From a virus, in IMG/VR virus record IMGVR_UViG_3300028829_003283, positions 1 through 62,730 of that record: DNA of 62,730 nt. One strand, written 5' to 3'. Below the pieces are notes generated by a model. That model saw only the letters and a list, made by a program, of their open reading frames with translations, was not told the origin of the DNA and made no database searches. Numbering within the stretch: the first letter of the stretch is position 1; every line of letters begins with the position of its first letter. The translations under genes and the position numbers were made by a program. This document shows positions 29,828-39,624 of this stretch, one piece after another.

Positions 29828-31846
29828 ATGATTTACAGAATATACGGACATAAAGATTCTACAATCTACGAACCAAGCACTCGTAAGGCACAAAATACTG
29901 GAAAAGATGAAATTTTAGAAGTAACTAAATTTTTTGATGAGCTTGGTGGTGGTTTTACTGGGAACAGCCGAATCCTTACGCAGTTCGATATAGCCGAATT
30001 ATCACAATCTATAGTTAGTGGTGATGTAACTGGTTCAGAGTTTAGATTAAACTTAACATCTACTGAAGAGATAGAAATTCCAGCTGAATATACATTAGAA
30101 ATATATCCAGTATCACAAAGTTGGAATGAAGGATTGGGTCAATTTTATGATACACCAATAAACACATCCGGTGTAAGTTGGGAACGTAGAAACTCAGTAA
30201 CACTGTGGGATGTTGAAAATACCAAAGTGTTCAATGGTACAATACCAAGTAGAATACCAGATAAGGGTATCGTGTTGTATGAAGGGTTCGACGATGGTAT
30301 TGGTAGTGCGTTTTTAACAGAATCCATAAACGATATATTTGGAAACGAGCCGTCTTTAATACATGAAAATAGTAAGTTAACGATATCCGCATCTAATTTT
30401 TCGGGAACAACATTAGTATTCCCAGCTGAATTATCAGCTAGTGTTGAATATGGTATTCAGTTTCAAGTAGATCCTGGAGATTTTGATGATATAGTTTTTA
30501 GAATCAAAGACCCAAATGGAGTATTGAAAACTGAAGAAGATTATGAAGATTTGGTTGGAAACATTACGACAGCATCCACACAATCATTCACAATCCTAGC
30601 AGATGCTACTGGTCAACATGAGTTGAGGTTTACATTTTTTGATGGGCAAGATAATGGTACAACCACTAAAGGATTTTTTGATGAAATCTATGTACATCAA
30701 AAAGGTGATGGTTTAATTGTATGGGAAACATTTACACAGAATAAGGGTGAGTTTGTTTTACGAAATGTAGTAAAAGAAACATTAGATGCCGATGTTAGAA
30801 TGTTCGCTTCAGAATCTAAACTAAATCTATACTCCAACAATGGTGGCGGAGATGCATCATATATAGCTGATTTAACATCAGGTTCAACTTACTATGTATC
30901 GGCATCTTTAACACCAACCGACTTTTCTAAAATAGATTTTACGTTATACGACCCGAATGGTTTAAAAACCAGAGAAGGTATAGAAAATCTCACATCATCA
31001 TTTACAACAAATGCTGTACAAGCAATCGAATACACACCATCGTTTAGTGGTAATCACATTTTTGCATATACATACTACAATCCAGATGGTACGCCGGCTA
31101 GTGGTTCGCTAGACAATTTTAAAATCGAATACTCAGGTTCATTACCAATATCAGAAGTTTCTGAGGCCGGATATCAAATTCAAGCTGGTGGTGGAACCTG
31201 GTACACCTCATCATACAACGGAACGGAGTATGAGCAAGTATTTACACGATATAACAAAAACCTAAATGTTGAAGTTACTGAGTATGTCAACGATTGGTTG
31301 AGTGGTAATAGAGAAAACAATGGGTTTATAATAAAACGACCAGTAGCGCAGGAAAGCGGTTCTATACGCTATGGTTCATCTAAGTTTTTCTCAAACGATA
31401 CACATACAATATATGTACCTACATTAGAAGTTAGATGGGATGATAGCTCATTTGTAACGGGTTCTTTAGATGAGTTGATAGCGGATGATATAACTGTATA
31501 CGTTAAGAATCTAAACAGCGAATATAAAGAATCATCTAAGGCTAAGATACGGATTGTTGGTAGAGAAACATATCCACAACGAACATTTATAGATTCAAAC
31601 CCATATACTACAATTAAATATTTGCCCGAAACTACTTATTACCAGGTGAGGGATGTTGAAACAAATCAAGTATTAATTCCATACAATACAAACTACACAA
31701 AAGTGAGTTGTGATTCAACTGGAAACTATTTTGATTTTTGGTTCGATACACTTCAACCAGAAAGATACTACCAATTTGAATTCAGAGTGGATAGGTCTGG
31801 TTTAAAAGAATATTTCGATGGGTTCGTATTTAAAGTAATTAGATAA
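29828..31846 (+). CDS. virion structural protein with two jelly-roll-like modules (672 aa)
   Basis: The N-terminus IYRIYGHKDSTIYEPSTRKA and ILTQFDIAELSQSI resembles DNRLRE-like structural proteins of marine T4-like phages. Two internal modules (about residues 150-290 and 300-450) share the plan of short β-strands ending in DNFKIEYSGSLP-like or FFDEIYVHQKG sequences, as in carbohydrate-binding jelly rolls. It overlaps the next gene by one base. Probably part of the baseplate periphery. Confidence 0.7.
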   Translation: MIYRIYGHKDSTIYEPSTRKAQNTGKDEILEVTKFFDELGGGFTGNSRILTQFDIAELSQSIVSGDVTGSEFRLNLTSTEEIEIPAEYTLEIYPVSQSWNEGLGQFYDTPINTSGVSWERRNSVTLWDVENTKVFNGTIPSRIPDKGIVLYEGFDDGIGSAFLTESINDIFGNEPSLIHENSKLTISASNFSGTTLVFPAELSASVEYGIQFQVDPGDFDDIVFRIKDPNGVLKTEEDYEDLVGNITTASTQSFTILADATGQHELRFTFFDGQDNGTTTKGFFDEIYVHQKGDGLIVWETFTQNKGEFVLRNVVKETLDADVRMFASESKLNLYSNNGGGDASYIADLTSGSTYYVSASLTPTDFSKIDFTLYDPNGLKTREGIENLTSSFTTNAVQAIEYTPSFSGNHIFAYTYYNPDGTPASGSLDNFKIEYSGSLPISEVSEAGYQIQAGGGTWYTSSYNGTEYEQVFTRYNKNLNVEVTEYVNDWLSGNRENNGFIIKRPVAQESGSIRYGSSKFFSNDTHTIYVPTLEVRWDDSSFVTGSLDELIADDITVYVKNLNSEYKESSKAKIRIVGRETYPQRTFIDSNPYTTIKYLPETTYYQVRDVETNQVLIPYNTNYTKVSCDSTGNYFDFWFDTLQPERYYQFEFRVDRSGLKEYFDGFVFKVIR

Positions 31847-33114
31847 TGGCGGAAAAGAATACAGATAGTGTTGAAGGTAACTTGAATCGGAGAGAGATTA
31901 AACGTAACTCATCGAATCAAATTGTATCCTATACTCTCAAAGAAAACTCAACTGATGAGTATGGCTATCACATTGTCCCTGCGACTCAAACTCATTATGA
32001 GAAAGAAACATATGCCAGAACAATTGATAGATTATCTAATGAGCTAACAAATGTACGTCCGAATATACCTATTGAAATAATAGAGCAGAAGTTCATATCA
32101 GAAAAGAAAATATATGTAAATTCAGTTCCAAACGATGTAGACGACCCGTTTGATGATTTGTTTAGTGGTAGGTACGAAATAACAGAAGATGCAGAAACAT
32201 ACGAGCGTAATAGAGATTACCATAGTGTGAACCCATCATATTATGATGCTGCAGAGTATGCTCGTCGTGATTTTGAGTTTAAAGGTTTCCGTAAAATATA
32301 TTGGGATAATACTATATATGGACCACCCTTAGATGAGAATGGGTATAGGATTACAAAAGAATTAATAGATAGTGGTAAGAGTATTCGATTAAAAACCACA
32401 ATTGGTGTGGGTAATGAAATCTCACCAAATAAGGATGTTGCTTTAAGATTGGCTTTCTTTAGAAAAAGACCACCATATGAACCAAGAGAAGAATTTGCAC
32501 AGGCGTACACTAATGTGGGGCCAGGTGAATACTTATACTTATCTACTACATATGATGTTCTTAATGAAGAAATGACGGAGGGTGACCTTTGGCAAGTTCA
32601 TGCACAGTGTGGTAATGCATCCGCAAACTTTTTTCAATATGGTGAGAAATCCATACTTACGGTAGAAGTATTTGATGGGGATAACCCAGTAGAAGAGGGT
32701 GATTATGGTGCATTCGATGTGGGTATAATTCCATTAAATCAACGTACACCAGCATCAACACTTCCTGAAAATCCAAAAGAAGTAGGGGATGACGGTGATG
32801 ATGGGGAGATTTTTGAAGAAGAGTTATCACGTAAGGAACAACGAAAAGAACGTAGAGCTGAACGTAAGGCAGACCGAAAAGCTCGTAGAGCCGAACGAAA
32901 AGAAAACAGACAAGAAAAGCGTGAAGATAGGCGTGAAGATAGACAGGAACGACGTTCAGAACGTAAAGAAGAGCGTAGTGAACGTAGAGAAGCACGGCAA
33001 GAGAATAGGCAGAATCGTAGAGAAGAACGAAAAGAGGGACGTGCTGACCGTAAAGAGGACCGTAAAGAACGCAGACAGAATCGTAGAAATCGTAGACGTA
33101 ATCGTAGACGTTAA
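31846..33114 (+). CDS. structural protein with extreme charged tail (422 aa)
   Basis: Residues 1-315 form an acidic, tyrosine-rich globular part. After an acidic spacer (VGDDGDDGEIFEEEL), about 95 C-terminal residues consist almost only of R, K, E, D, Q and N in repeats such as RREDRQERRSERKEE, ending NRRNRRRNRRR. The tail should be one long charged helix, or disordered, and could bind DNA or RNA. It starts on the last base of the previous stop codon. No known family for the globular part. Confidence 0.75.
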   Translation: MAEKNTDSVEGNLNRREIKRNSSNQIVSYTLKENSTDEYGYHIVPATQTHYEKETYARTIDRLSNELTNVRPNIPIEIIEQKFISEKKIYVNSVPNDVDDPFDDLFSGRYEITEDAETYERNRDYHSVNPSYYDAAEYARRDFEFKGFRKIYWDNTIYGPPLDENGYRITKELIDSGKSIRLKTTIGVGNEISPNKDVALRLAFFRKRPPYEPREEFAQAYTNVGPGEYLYLSTTYDVLNEEMTEGDLWQVHAQCGNASANFFQYGEKSILTVEVFDGDNPVEEGDYGAFDVGIIPLNQRTPASTLPENPKEVGDDGDDGEIFEEELSRKEQRKERRAERKADRKARRAERKENRQEKREDRREDRQERRSERKEERSERREARQENRQNRREERKEGRADRKEDRKERRQNRRNRRRNRRR

Positions 33115-33126
33115 TAGGGTGTAGAT

Positions 33127-36100
33127 ATGGCTATAAATAGATTTCAAAATCCAAACATATTGGTTGAAACGAAAGTTCCTGTATTAGGGGTGCAGACCTA
33201 TGAGTTAGTAGATGCTTCTAATCAAAGAACAAGTACAAAACCACTCCAACTCACCAATCGATACACATCTGGTACTAAGTTGGAAACTGAAAAACACATT
33301 TATTCAGCAGATGAACTAATACACTCAGCTGTTGAAGAATTAGATTATGATATTGATACAAGTGAAGAGGCATCTGAATTAAATCTGCTAGTTAGACCTG
33401 AGAACGATGTTAGACTGGCCGGAATAAAAAGTGGGTACTATTCAATTGTTTATAATTTTTTAAAAAGAAGAACTGGGACTTTAAAAATAGTAAACATCAA
33501 CTCGGATGGTACTGAAATAGAGGTCGAAGCCGATACCACATTAGTTGATATATTTTCTAAATATGGGCCAGGTGGTAAGTATATCGAAGATACACATCAA
33601 CCAAATCTTATTTTAAACTTTGGTGAAAACAAAATTCATACAATAACTGATATGAGTTTTGAAAACAATGAAAGAAATGGCGAGACGGTTTCCACTGTCA
33701 GTTTCCCTACAGATAAAGCTAATGGTAAAGATACATTTTTTGCACCATCTATTGAATCTGAAAATGAAAATCGATGGGTAGAATTCTACACATCTAGGAA
33801 ACGAACACCATCAAACGACTTGGTATATGAAACAACCGGCCGCAGTGCAAAATTTAATATAAGTTTTGATGAAAAAAATAAACCATACTATGAAATAGAA
33901 AAAAATATAAATGGTGAGGGTATATACTATTCAGAAAACGAAACATCTGAAGATAGGCAGTACAATATACCTATGGGACAATATTACGATATACCACCCA
34001 CTGCTGCAGGCAAAACTGGAAAGCGTAGACTCTCTTCTATAAAAAAATTCTCTAAAATACGTTACTACGATTCATCATTTAAAGTTAATCAAGTAAAGCG
34101 TGTTATTTTAAAACTGTACAAGCCATTAGAAGATGGGCTGTTACCATTAGATTGTAAAATTGATGAGGTACTTAGAGATTCATATATTGATAGAGTATTG
34201 GTATATGAAACTAAAAAGAATGTAGAAACAGAAAACTTCTCAGCACCAAACTTTAAAATTGATATGGGTAACTATGGTAAATCCACAGGTACCGATTTAA
34301 AAACTTGGAACGACTTATTAGATGCTAATTTAACAACATCACAAAGAATTGTTGATAAGTACATAAGTTCTTCTTTTGGTGGAGTTGATTTAAATGTAGA
34401 TTACACATACTTTGGTAACTTTGTAAAGTACTCTTCTGCTGTTGAGCGGGTGAATAATTTTAAGTATAAGTTAGAGTTGATAGAATCGTTCGATGCCAGA
34501 ATAAAACAATTAAATACTGTAAGTGGTTCTGAAGCATTAACAAATGTTTCACAATCAATCACTAGAAAGAACAAAGTTGTTAGTGGTATGGACGGGTGGG
34601 AACGGTGGATGTATAACGAATCCACAGGTTCACTATACACACACCACAGTTCATCGAACTACCCACTTACCCCTTGGCCAAAGCAACAACTATATCCACC
34701 TGTACAGTTTAGTGTAACATCATCAGAGGGTATAGCTCACCAAAAGGGGTTGATTGACTCGGCGAGTATATATGATTCCTTAAATGATGCAAGATTAACT
34801 AAAGTAATACCATCAGCGATAGTAGAAGATACATTAAATCAAGATTACATTCTATTCATCGATATGATTGGACATCATTTTGATATTACTTGGAGTTACA
34901 TAAATTCGCTAACATCAATTCATACTCGTGAAGAACACCCATATGATGGTATGCCAAACGAACTACTATATGATGTGGCCAAAACAATGGGATGGAAACT
35001 CACACAAGGTAAAGATAGGTCGGAGTTGTGGGAATTTGGATTAGGTACTGATAAATTTGGTAACGTAATCAATAGTGGTTCACTACGCTCTAAACCTCAT
35101 GAGCAGATAAACTATGAAGTTTGGAGGCGTATTGTAAACAACATCCCATACTTGTTAAAAACAAAAGGTAGCGCTAGAGCGGTTAAGGCATTGATATCAA
35201 CATATGGTATACCACAAACATTCCTCTCAATCAGAGAATATGGTGGGCCTGTAATTGAAACCGATGTTAGACCTTATTGGGAGCACGATAGATATGTTTA
35301 TCATTTAGAGTTAGAATCTTCGCTAACCAATGGACCCTTAGAGAGTGGTGCTCATGTAAAACTTCCTTGGGGTAAAATAGATGATGTGGATGATGATGGA
35401 TACATCAATGGCCAAAGTATAACACCTGATGTTGTAGAATTACAAATACAGCAAAACGTAGCTCAAAACACAACCATAATGCATAAAAACACTAATGGTA
35501 GACTCTTAATGTTAGACGAGATGTTGCCAGATTGGGCAGTTGTGTATGAGAGTACTTCAACAAGTGCAACGGCAACGCGTGGTAATATTCACTTATATCT
35601 AAATGGTACTCCATTAACTAACGCACCAATTAAATCAGCTAGTATTATGGATGTACCTCTTTTTGATTCCACAATGAGTACGTTGGTAGTTGAAAGAGAA
35701 GTTTCTACTGATGATATAACACAAGATAATAGTTACAAGCTACAATACAGAAGAAGCAACAAAGATAGAATTACTATAAGTCGTTCCGCAAGTATATCGG
35801 TAGATGGCGCTACCGAATCGGGATACAATGGTGCATGGACTGGTAGCCAAGCAAACGATTCCGCCAACATATTATATATCGGTAAACCCACCAATGGTCA
35901 AGAGGGTACAACACCAATCGTAGGTTTGCCTATAGAGGGTGCTATACAAGAAATTAGATATTGGGCAGAACCATTAAAAGATATTGTAATTGATGAACAC
36001 ACTTTATCAAGAGAAACATATCATGGTAATTCAGCAACATCATCTTTCTACGATTTAAAACTGCGTATTATTCCAGATTCTCAAGTCAAAAATTGGCCTG

Positions 36101-37788
36101 AGTATGATACGTTAGACTCTCTAAATAATTTTATATCCTCATCGCATCCCAATCAACGAATAACAGAAACTTCAGATGGAAGGGCTCTAAGAGCACACTT
36201 CATAGGAATGGAAAAAAATGATTTGAAAGGTGTAACTGAAGAATATTATACAAAAGTACCTTCGGCTGGCGCGAACAATATAATGAACAATAAAGTTAGA
36301 ATCGAAAATAACAAATTAACTGGCATTCTTGATTCAGAAAAGAAAAAAGAAAAATCACAATATGATACAGCACCTGTGGATTCAAATGTGGTTGGTGTTT
36401 ACTTATCGGCAACGCGTATGTATAATGAAGATACTTACAATCATACTGGATATTTTGATATCGATGATTACATTGGTAATCCTGATAGAAGGGAGGGGTT
36501 TACAGAACAAAACGAAGAATTGGATTATGTTCGAAGGGAAGTGTTTAGAAAATACTCAGCAAAGAATTTGATTAATACTACAATTGATATGTTAGCTAAG
36601 TATGATATGTCGGTGTTTGAACAGATTAGGCAAACTATTCCAGCGAGAGCGGATTATAATTCTGGTATTTTGATTGAGCCACATATTTTAGAGAGGCCTA
36701 AAGCAAAATCAAAAGTACAAGTTACACAAACCAGACCTGTTTATGAAACGGTTATTACTGCCACACGACCAATAACATCCACATATACAAACTATGAAAC
36801 TAGCATCACCGCATCGGATATATATAGTATATCGGCAGACCGTAGACAATACGATGCACTAATCGATGATACAGATGTGTACGCATTATCAGCCGAACGT
36901 ACTCAATACGATGCACTAATCGATGATACAACTGTATATAATTTAACTGCGGACCGTAGACAATACGATTCTTTAATTGATACTTCAGTACTACGAATTA
37001 TCACAGCTCAAAAAGATGATTTGGAGAATTTGGGAAATCCACAGATTAGAGATATGTACGCACCATCCACATATGAATACACAATTTTAAGCTATTCATC
37101 ATCAGCTGATATTGGGTTTGGTAATAATTGGACTACTGGTTCAAATGGGTATTGGAACTATAATGTGCTTGGAACAAATGTATCAGCAAGTAGAGAATCT
37201 AAATACGCACAGCGAAAGGTATATTTTTACGATACATCCTTATCAGCATCATTGAAGTTGAGTAATTCATCATCATTATTACCAGCTGAAGTATCTACAG
37301 ATGAGCTACCAATTGCAGTTCAAAATTTAAGATACTTGGGATGTAAGCTACGTTCAGACTCATTAACCACAAACTCATCAGATACACCAGATGGTAGACC
37401 GGTAATCGAAATATTTAAAGCAGACCCCAACGTATTAATCTACACATCCCAAACAGCTGAAGAGGGTAATTTGGATGTAGATACTGTGACTGGACTTACC
37501 ACGTTGGATGTAACTGAGCTAGCAGTAAATGAAGATATTCGATTTACTCGAATGCAAGAATACAAAGATGAAGTCAAAACGTTCAGACGTAAGTTAGAAA
37601 AATTGATTGAAATTGAAGATAATCGTTCAGCTGAATTTGATGCTAGATATAAAGTAGAATTAATTCGTCGTGAACGTGAGCTAGAAAGACGTGACGAGTT
37701 TAATATTTTGAATGGTGATTCTGTAGATAACGCACCACCAACAGACCCACCACCACCACCACAACCAATTAGTGCGACTGGTACATAA
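33127..37788 (+). CDS. giant baseplate wedge/tail protein (1553 aa)
   Basis: The middle contains YEVWRRIVNNIPYLLKTKG and SARAVKALISTYGIPQTFLS, a conserved tail-protein-I-like segment found in large marine phages. It is followed by a LamG/concanavalin-like region (about residues 720-960) with IEGAIQEIRYWAEPLKD. A 19-residue sequence is repeated three times (about residues 1236-1290). The end is a charged helix and a PTDPPPPPQP tail. Size and place suggest the gp7-like wedge component plus receptor-facing modules; this is inference. Confidence 0.75.
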   Translation: MAINRFQNPNILVETKVPVLGVQTYELVDASNQRTSTKPLQLTNRYTSGTKLETEKHIYSADELIHSAVEELDYDIDTSEEASELNLLVRPENDVRLAGIKSGYYSIVYNFLKRRTGTLKIVNINSDGTEIEVEADTTLVDIFSKYGPGGKYIEDTHQPNLILNFGENKIHTITDMSFENNERNGETVSTVSFPTDKANGKDTFFAPSIESENENRWVEFYTSRKRTPSNDLVYETTGRSAKFNISFDEKNKPYYEIEKNINGEGIYYSENETSEDRQYNIPMGQYYDIPPTAAGKTGKRRLSSIKKFSKIRYYDSSFKVNQVKRVILKLYKPLEDGLLPLDCKIDEVLRDSYIDRVLVYETKKNVETENFSAPNFKIDMGNYGKSTGTDLKTWNDLLDANLTTSQRIVDKYISSSFGGVDLNVDYTYFGNFVKYSSAVERVNNFKYKLELIESFDARIKQLNTVSGSEALTNVSQSITRKNKVVSGMDGWERWMYNESTGSLYTHHSSSNYPLTPWPKQQLYPPVQFSVTSSEGIAHQKGLIDSASIYDSLNDARLTKVIPSAIVEDTLNQDYILFIDMIGHHFDITWSYINSLTSIHTREEHPYDGMPNELLYDVAKTMGWKLTQGKDRSELWEFGLGTDKFGNVINSGSLRSKPHEQINYEVWRRIVNNIPYLLKTKGSARAVKALISTYGIPQTFLSIREYGGPVIETDVRPYWEHDRYVYHLELESSLTNGPLESGAHVKLPWGKIDDVDDDGYINGQSITPDVVELQIQQNVAQNTTIMHKNTNGRLLMLDEMLPDWAVVYESTSTSATATRGNIHLYLNGTPLTNAPIKSASIMDVPLFDSTMSTLVVEREVSTDDITQDNSYKLQYRRSNKDRITISRSASISVDGATESGYNGAWTGSQANDSANILYIGKPTNGQEGTTPIVGLPIEGAIQEIRYWAEPLKDIVIDEHTLSRETYHGNSATSSFYDLKLRIIPDSQVKNWPEYDTLDSLNNFISSSHPNQRITETSDGRALRAHFIGMEKNDLKGVTEEYYTKVPSAGANNIMNNKVRIENNKLTGILDSEKKKEKSQYDTAPVDSNVVGVYLSATRMYNEDTYNHTGYFDIDDYIGNPDRREGFTEQNEELDYVRREVFRKYSAKNLINTTIDMLAKYDMSVFEQIRQTIPARADYNSGILIEPHILERPKAKSKVQVTQTRPVYETVITATRPITSTYTNYETSITASDIYSISADRRQYDALIDDTDVYALSAERTQYDALIDDTTVYNLTADRRQYDSLIDTSVLRIITAQKDDLENLGNPQIRDMYAPSTYEYTILSYSSSADIGFGNNWTTGSNGYWNYNVLGTNVSASRESKYAQRKVYFYDTSLSASLKLSNSSSLLPAEVSTDELPIAVQNLRYLGCKLRSDSLTTNSSDTPDGRPVIEIFKADPNVLIYTSQTAEEGNLDVDTVTGLTTLDVTELAVNEDIRFTRMQEYKDEVKTFRRKLEKLIEIEDNRSAEFDARYKVELIRRERELERRDEFNILNGDSVDNAPPTDPPPPPQPISATGT
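36790..36990 (+). repeat. 57-bp in-frame triplication
   Basis: Three tandem 57-bp units encode variants of RRQYDALIDDT plus a tyrosine-containing linker; the word CAATACGAT starts at 36847, 36904 and 36961. DNA identity is high between the first two units and lower in the third. Confidence 0.8.
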
Positions 37789-37796
37789 TTATTATC

Positions 37797-38888
37797 ATGA
37801 GAACAGAGAAATCAAATAAAACAAATGTTGATAAGACGGTGGATTCATTGAATCAGCTGATTCAAACACGTTTAGAAGAGCGCTCGGCCAAACCACTCAT
37901 AACTTCTCCAGAAAAACCGATTGATGAATCTACTAAGTTAGATGAAGTTATCAAAACTCCAAAATCAATTATCGATACTGGTAAACCTTTAGAAGAAAAT
38001 AAAGTACTGGATACATTCGATAAGACCAGAGAAGAAGATGTGATTGAGTTATTGAAACCCAATACCATAGATTCACTCAGACCAGCAATCAGGCCCGTAG
38101 ATTCTAAAGGGTTACCAAACTCTGATAGACGTAGGTTATACAAAGAAGAGTTTGACCGTAGAAAATTAGATGATGCTCGTGGTGATGATTTAAAAGAAGC
38201 ATTTAATGATGAATTGGAGAGGAGACGTACATTTCAAAAAGAATTAGAACTTATGAAGTTAGAATTTGATTTGTATCTAAAAGAAACATATCCAGATATT
38301 GTTGGTGATAAAATTATAAAATCTGGTTCTGAGGTATTGGTCAAGCAAAAGTTAATCGCTGATAAAAAATTAAATGAGGATTCAAAAAATTCTATAAAGA
38401 AAAAGATGGTTACTCGTGTTGAAAGTGAAAAGTTAAGAAAACAAAAAGAAAACAGAATGCTCATTAATACACGTAGTAACGATGAAATTTCTACATTTTT
38501 AGAAGAAGAGATAATTATAGAACAACAGGAGAAAAAAAATAGGAATCCTGAAATTCGACAAATGAATACTGTTCAGAAACAAATAAAAGAAGTTAAGGAA
38601 ATGGAAATCAGAATGGGTAGACCTATAGTACCACATAGGGATATAGTCGAAAGTGAAGATTCTGATTTTGATAAAAACTCTTTAACTAAATCGAGCGATA
38701 TACTTATAAAGGGTGATGATAAAACATCTGAAGAAAATTATAAAGAACGTAGAGATTCATTAGAGCAATTAAGACAATCGCTCAATGATAGGGATGTAGA
38801 GGAAGATTTTGCTGTAAAACTTGATAAAGAAGATAGGCAAAAGGTGGATGATTTGGTAAAGGGTAAAAAAAGCCAAAACTTAATGTAA
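37797..38888 (+). CDS. highly charged coiled-coil protein (363 aa)
   Basis: Almost entirely charged and helical (RRRLYKEEFDRRKLDDARG; ELERRRTFQKELELMKLEF), without cysteine or hydrophobic segments. It follows the giant wedge protein by 8 bp. It could be a chaperone or scaffold for assembly of that protein; no family is recognised. Confidence 0.7.
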   Translation: MRTEKSNKTNVDKTVDSLNQLIQTRLEERSAKPLITSPEKPIDESTKLDEVIKTPKSIIDTGKPLEENKVLDTFDKTREEDVIELLKPNTIDSLRPAIRPVDSKGLPNSDRRRLYKEEFDRRKLDDARGDDLKEAFNDELERRRTFQKELELMKLEFDLYLKETYPDIVGDKIIKSGSEVLVKQKLIADKKLNEDSKNSIKKKMVTRVESEKLRKQKENRMLINTRSNDEISTFLEEEIIIEQQEKKNRNPEIRQMNTVQKQIKEVKEMEIRMGRPIVPHRDIVESEDSDFDKNSLTKSSDILIKGDDKTSEENYKERRDSLEQLRQSLNDRDVEEDFAVKLDKEDRQKVDDLVKGKKSQNLM

Positions 38889-38903
38889 AAAGTTTTTTCT
38901 TCA

Positions 38904-38911
38904 TATTTATA
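38904..38911 (+). promoter_or_regulatory. TATTTATA-class (putative late) promoter
   Basis: CATATTTATATAAG, 29 bp before the ATG at 38941 and with no TTTG element. Confidence 0.5.
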
Positions 38912-38940
38912 TAAGAAACAAATTGTAAAAGGGCAATAAT

Positions 38941-39606
38941 ATGGGATATTTAGATAATTCGTCGATAACTGTAGACGCTATCCTAACAAAAAAGGGTAGA
39001 GAGTTATTAGCAAAGGGCAGAGACTTCTTTGTTATCAGTCAATTCGCATTGGCAGATGATGAAGTAGATTACGAACTGTGGAATCCAGCACACCCGCTAG
39101 GTTCAGACTATTATGGAATCATAATTGAAAACATGCCAATCGTTGAGGCAGTAACAGATGAAAATTATTCATTAAGATATAAGTTGTTAACTTTACCAAA
39201 GAATACTATCCGAATTCCAATTATAAATTCAAACCCAAGCTCAATTACAATGGAAGAGGGTGGACAGACTCAGGTGGTAACAATAGAAACCAAAAATGGT
39301 GGAAATGAAACATTGGGTTACACCGTAACACTACTAAACTCCGATGCAGCTGATATCGTTGGTGATGGAAGTGGTATCGCAAACAATAGTGATGTTGTTG
39401 GTGCTAATGAAGATAGAAGAAGTGTTACTGTTAGTACAAATAGAACAGTAAGAATTAGAACTAAAGTACTGGCCGATAATACCGATATTTCAACTAAGTT
39501 GTTTGTTGTAGGTAATGAGACTGGTGGACGTACGGAAATTGATTTGACGGTTACAAACAACCCAGATATCTCAGTAGGTAACACATTAGATTCAACATTT
39601 GGATAA
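38941..39606 (+). CDS. conserved virion structural protein (221 aa)
   Basis: The N-terminal block MGYLDNSSITVDAILTKKGR followed by FALADDEVDYELWNPAHPLGSDYYG and IENMPIVEA is highly conserved in large marine phages as I recall it, within a structural cluster. The second half is an Ig-like β-sandwich (EEGGQTQVVTIETKNGGNE; VTLLNSDAADIVGDGSG). First gene of a three-gene tail cluster. Confidence 0.75.
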   Translation: MGYLDNSSITVDAILTKKGRELLAKGRDFFVISQFALADDEVDYELWNPAHPLGSDYYGIIIENMPIVEAVTDENYSLRYKLLTLPKNTIRIPIINSNPSSITMEEGGQTQVVTIETKNGGNETLGYTVTLLNSDAADIVGDGSGIANNSDVVGANEDRRSVTVSTNRTVRIRTKVLADNTDISTKLFVVGNETGGRTEIDLTVTNNPDISVGNTLDSTFG

Positions 39607-39624
39607 TTAAAAAGGGAATAGGAT

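Noticed and set aside
36329-36571. 80-codon frame inside the 1553-residue protein
   Set aside because: Out-of-frame shadow without a start signal, within a well-supported long gene.
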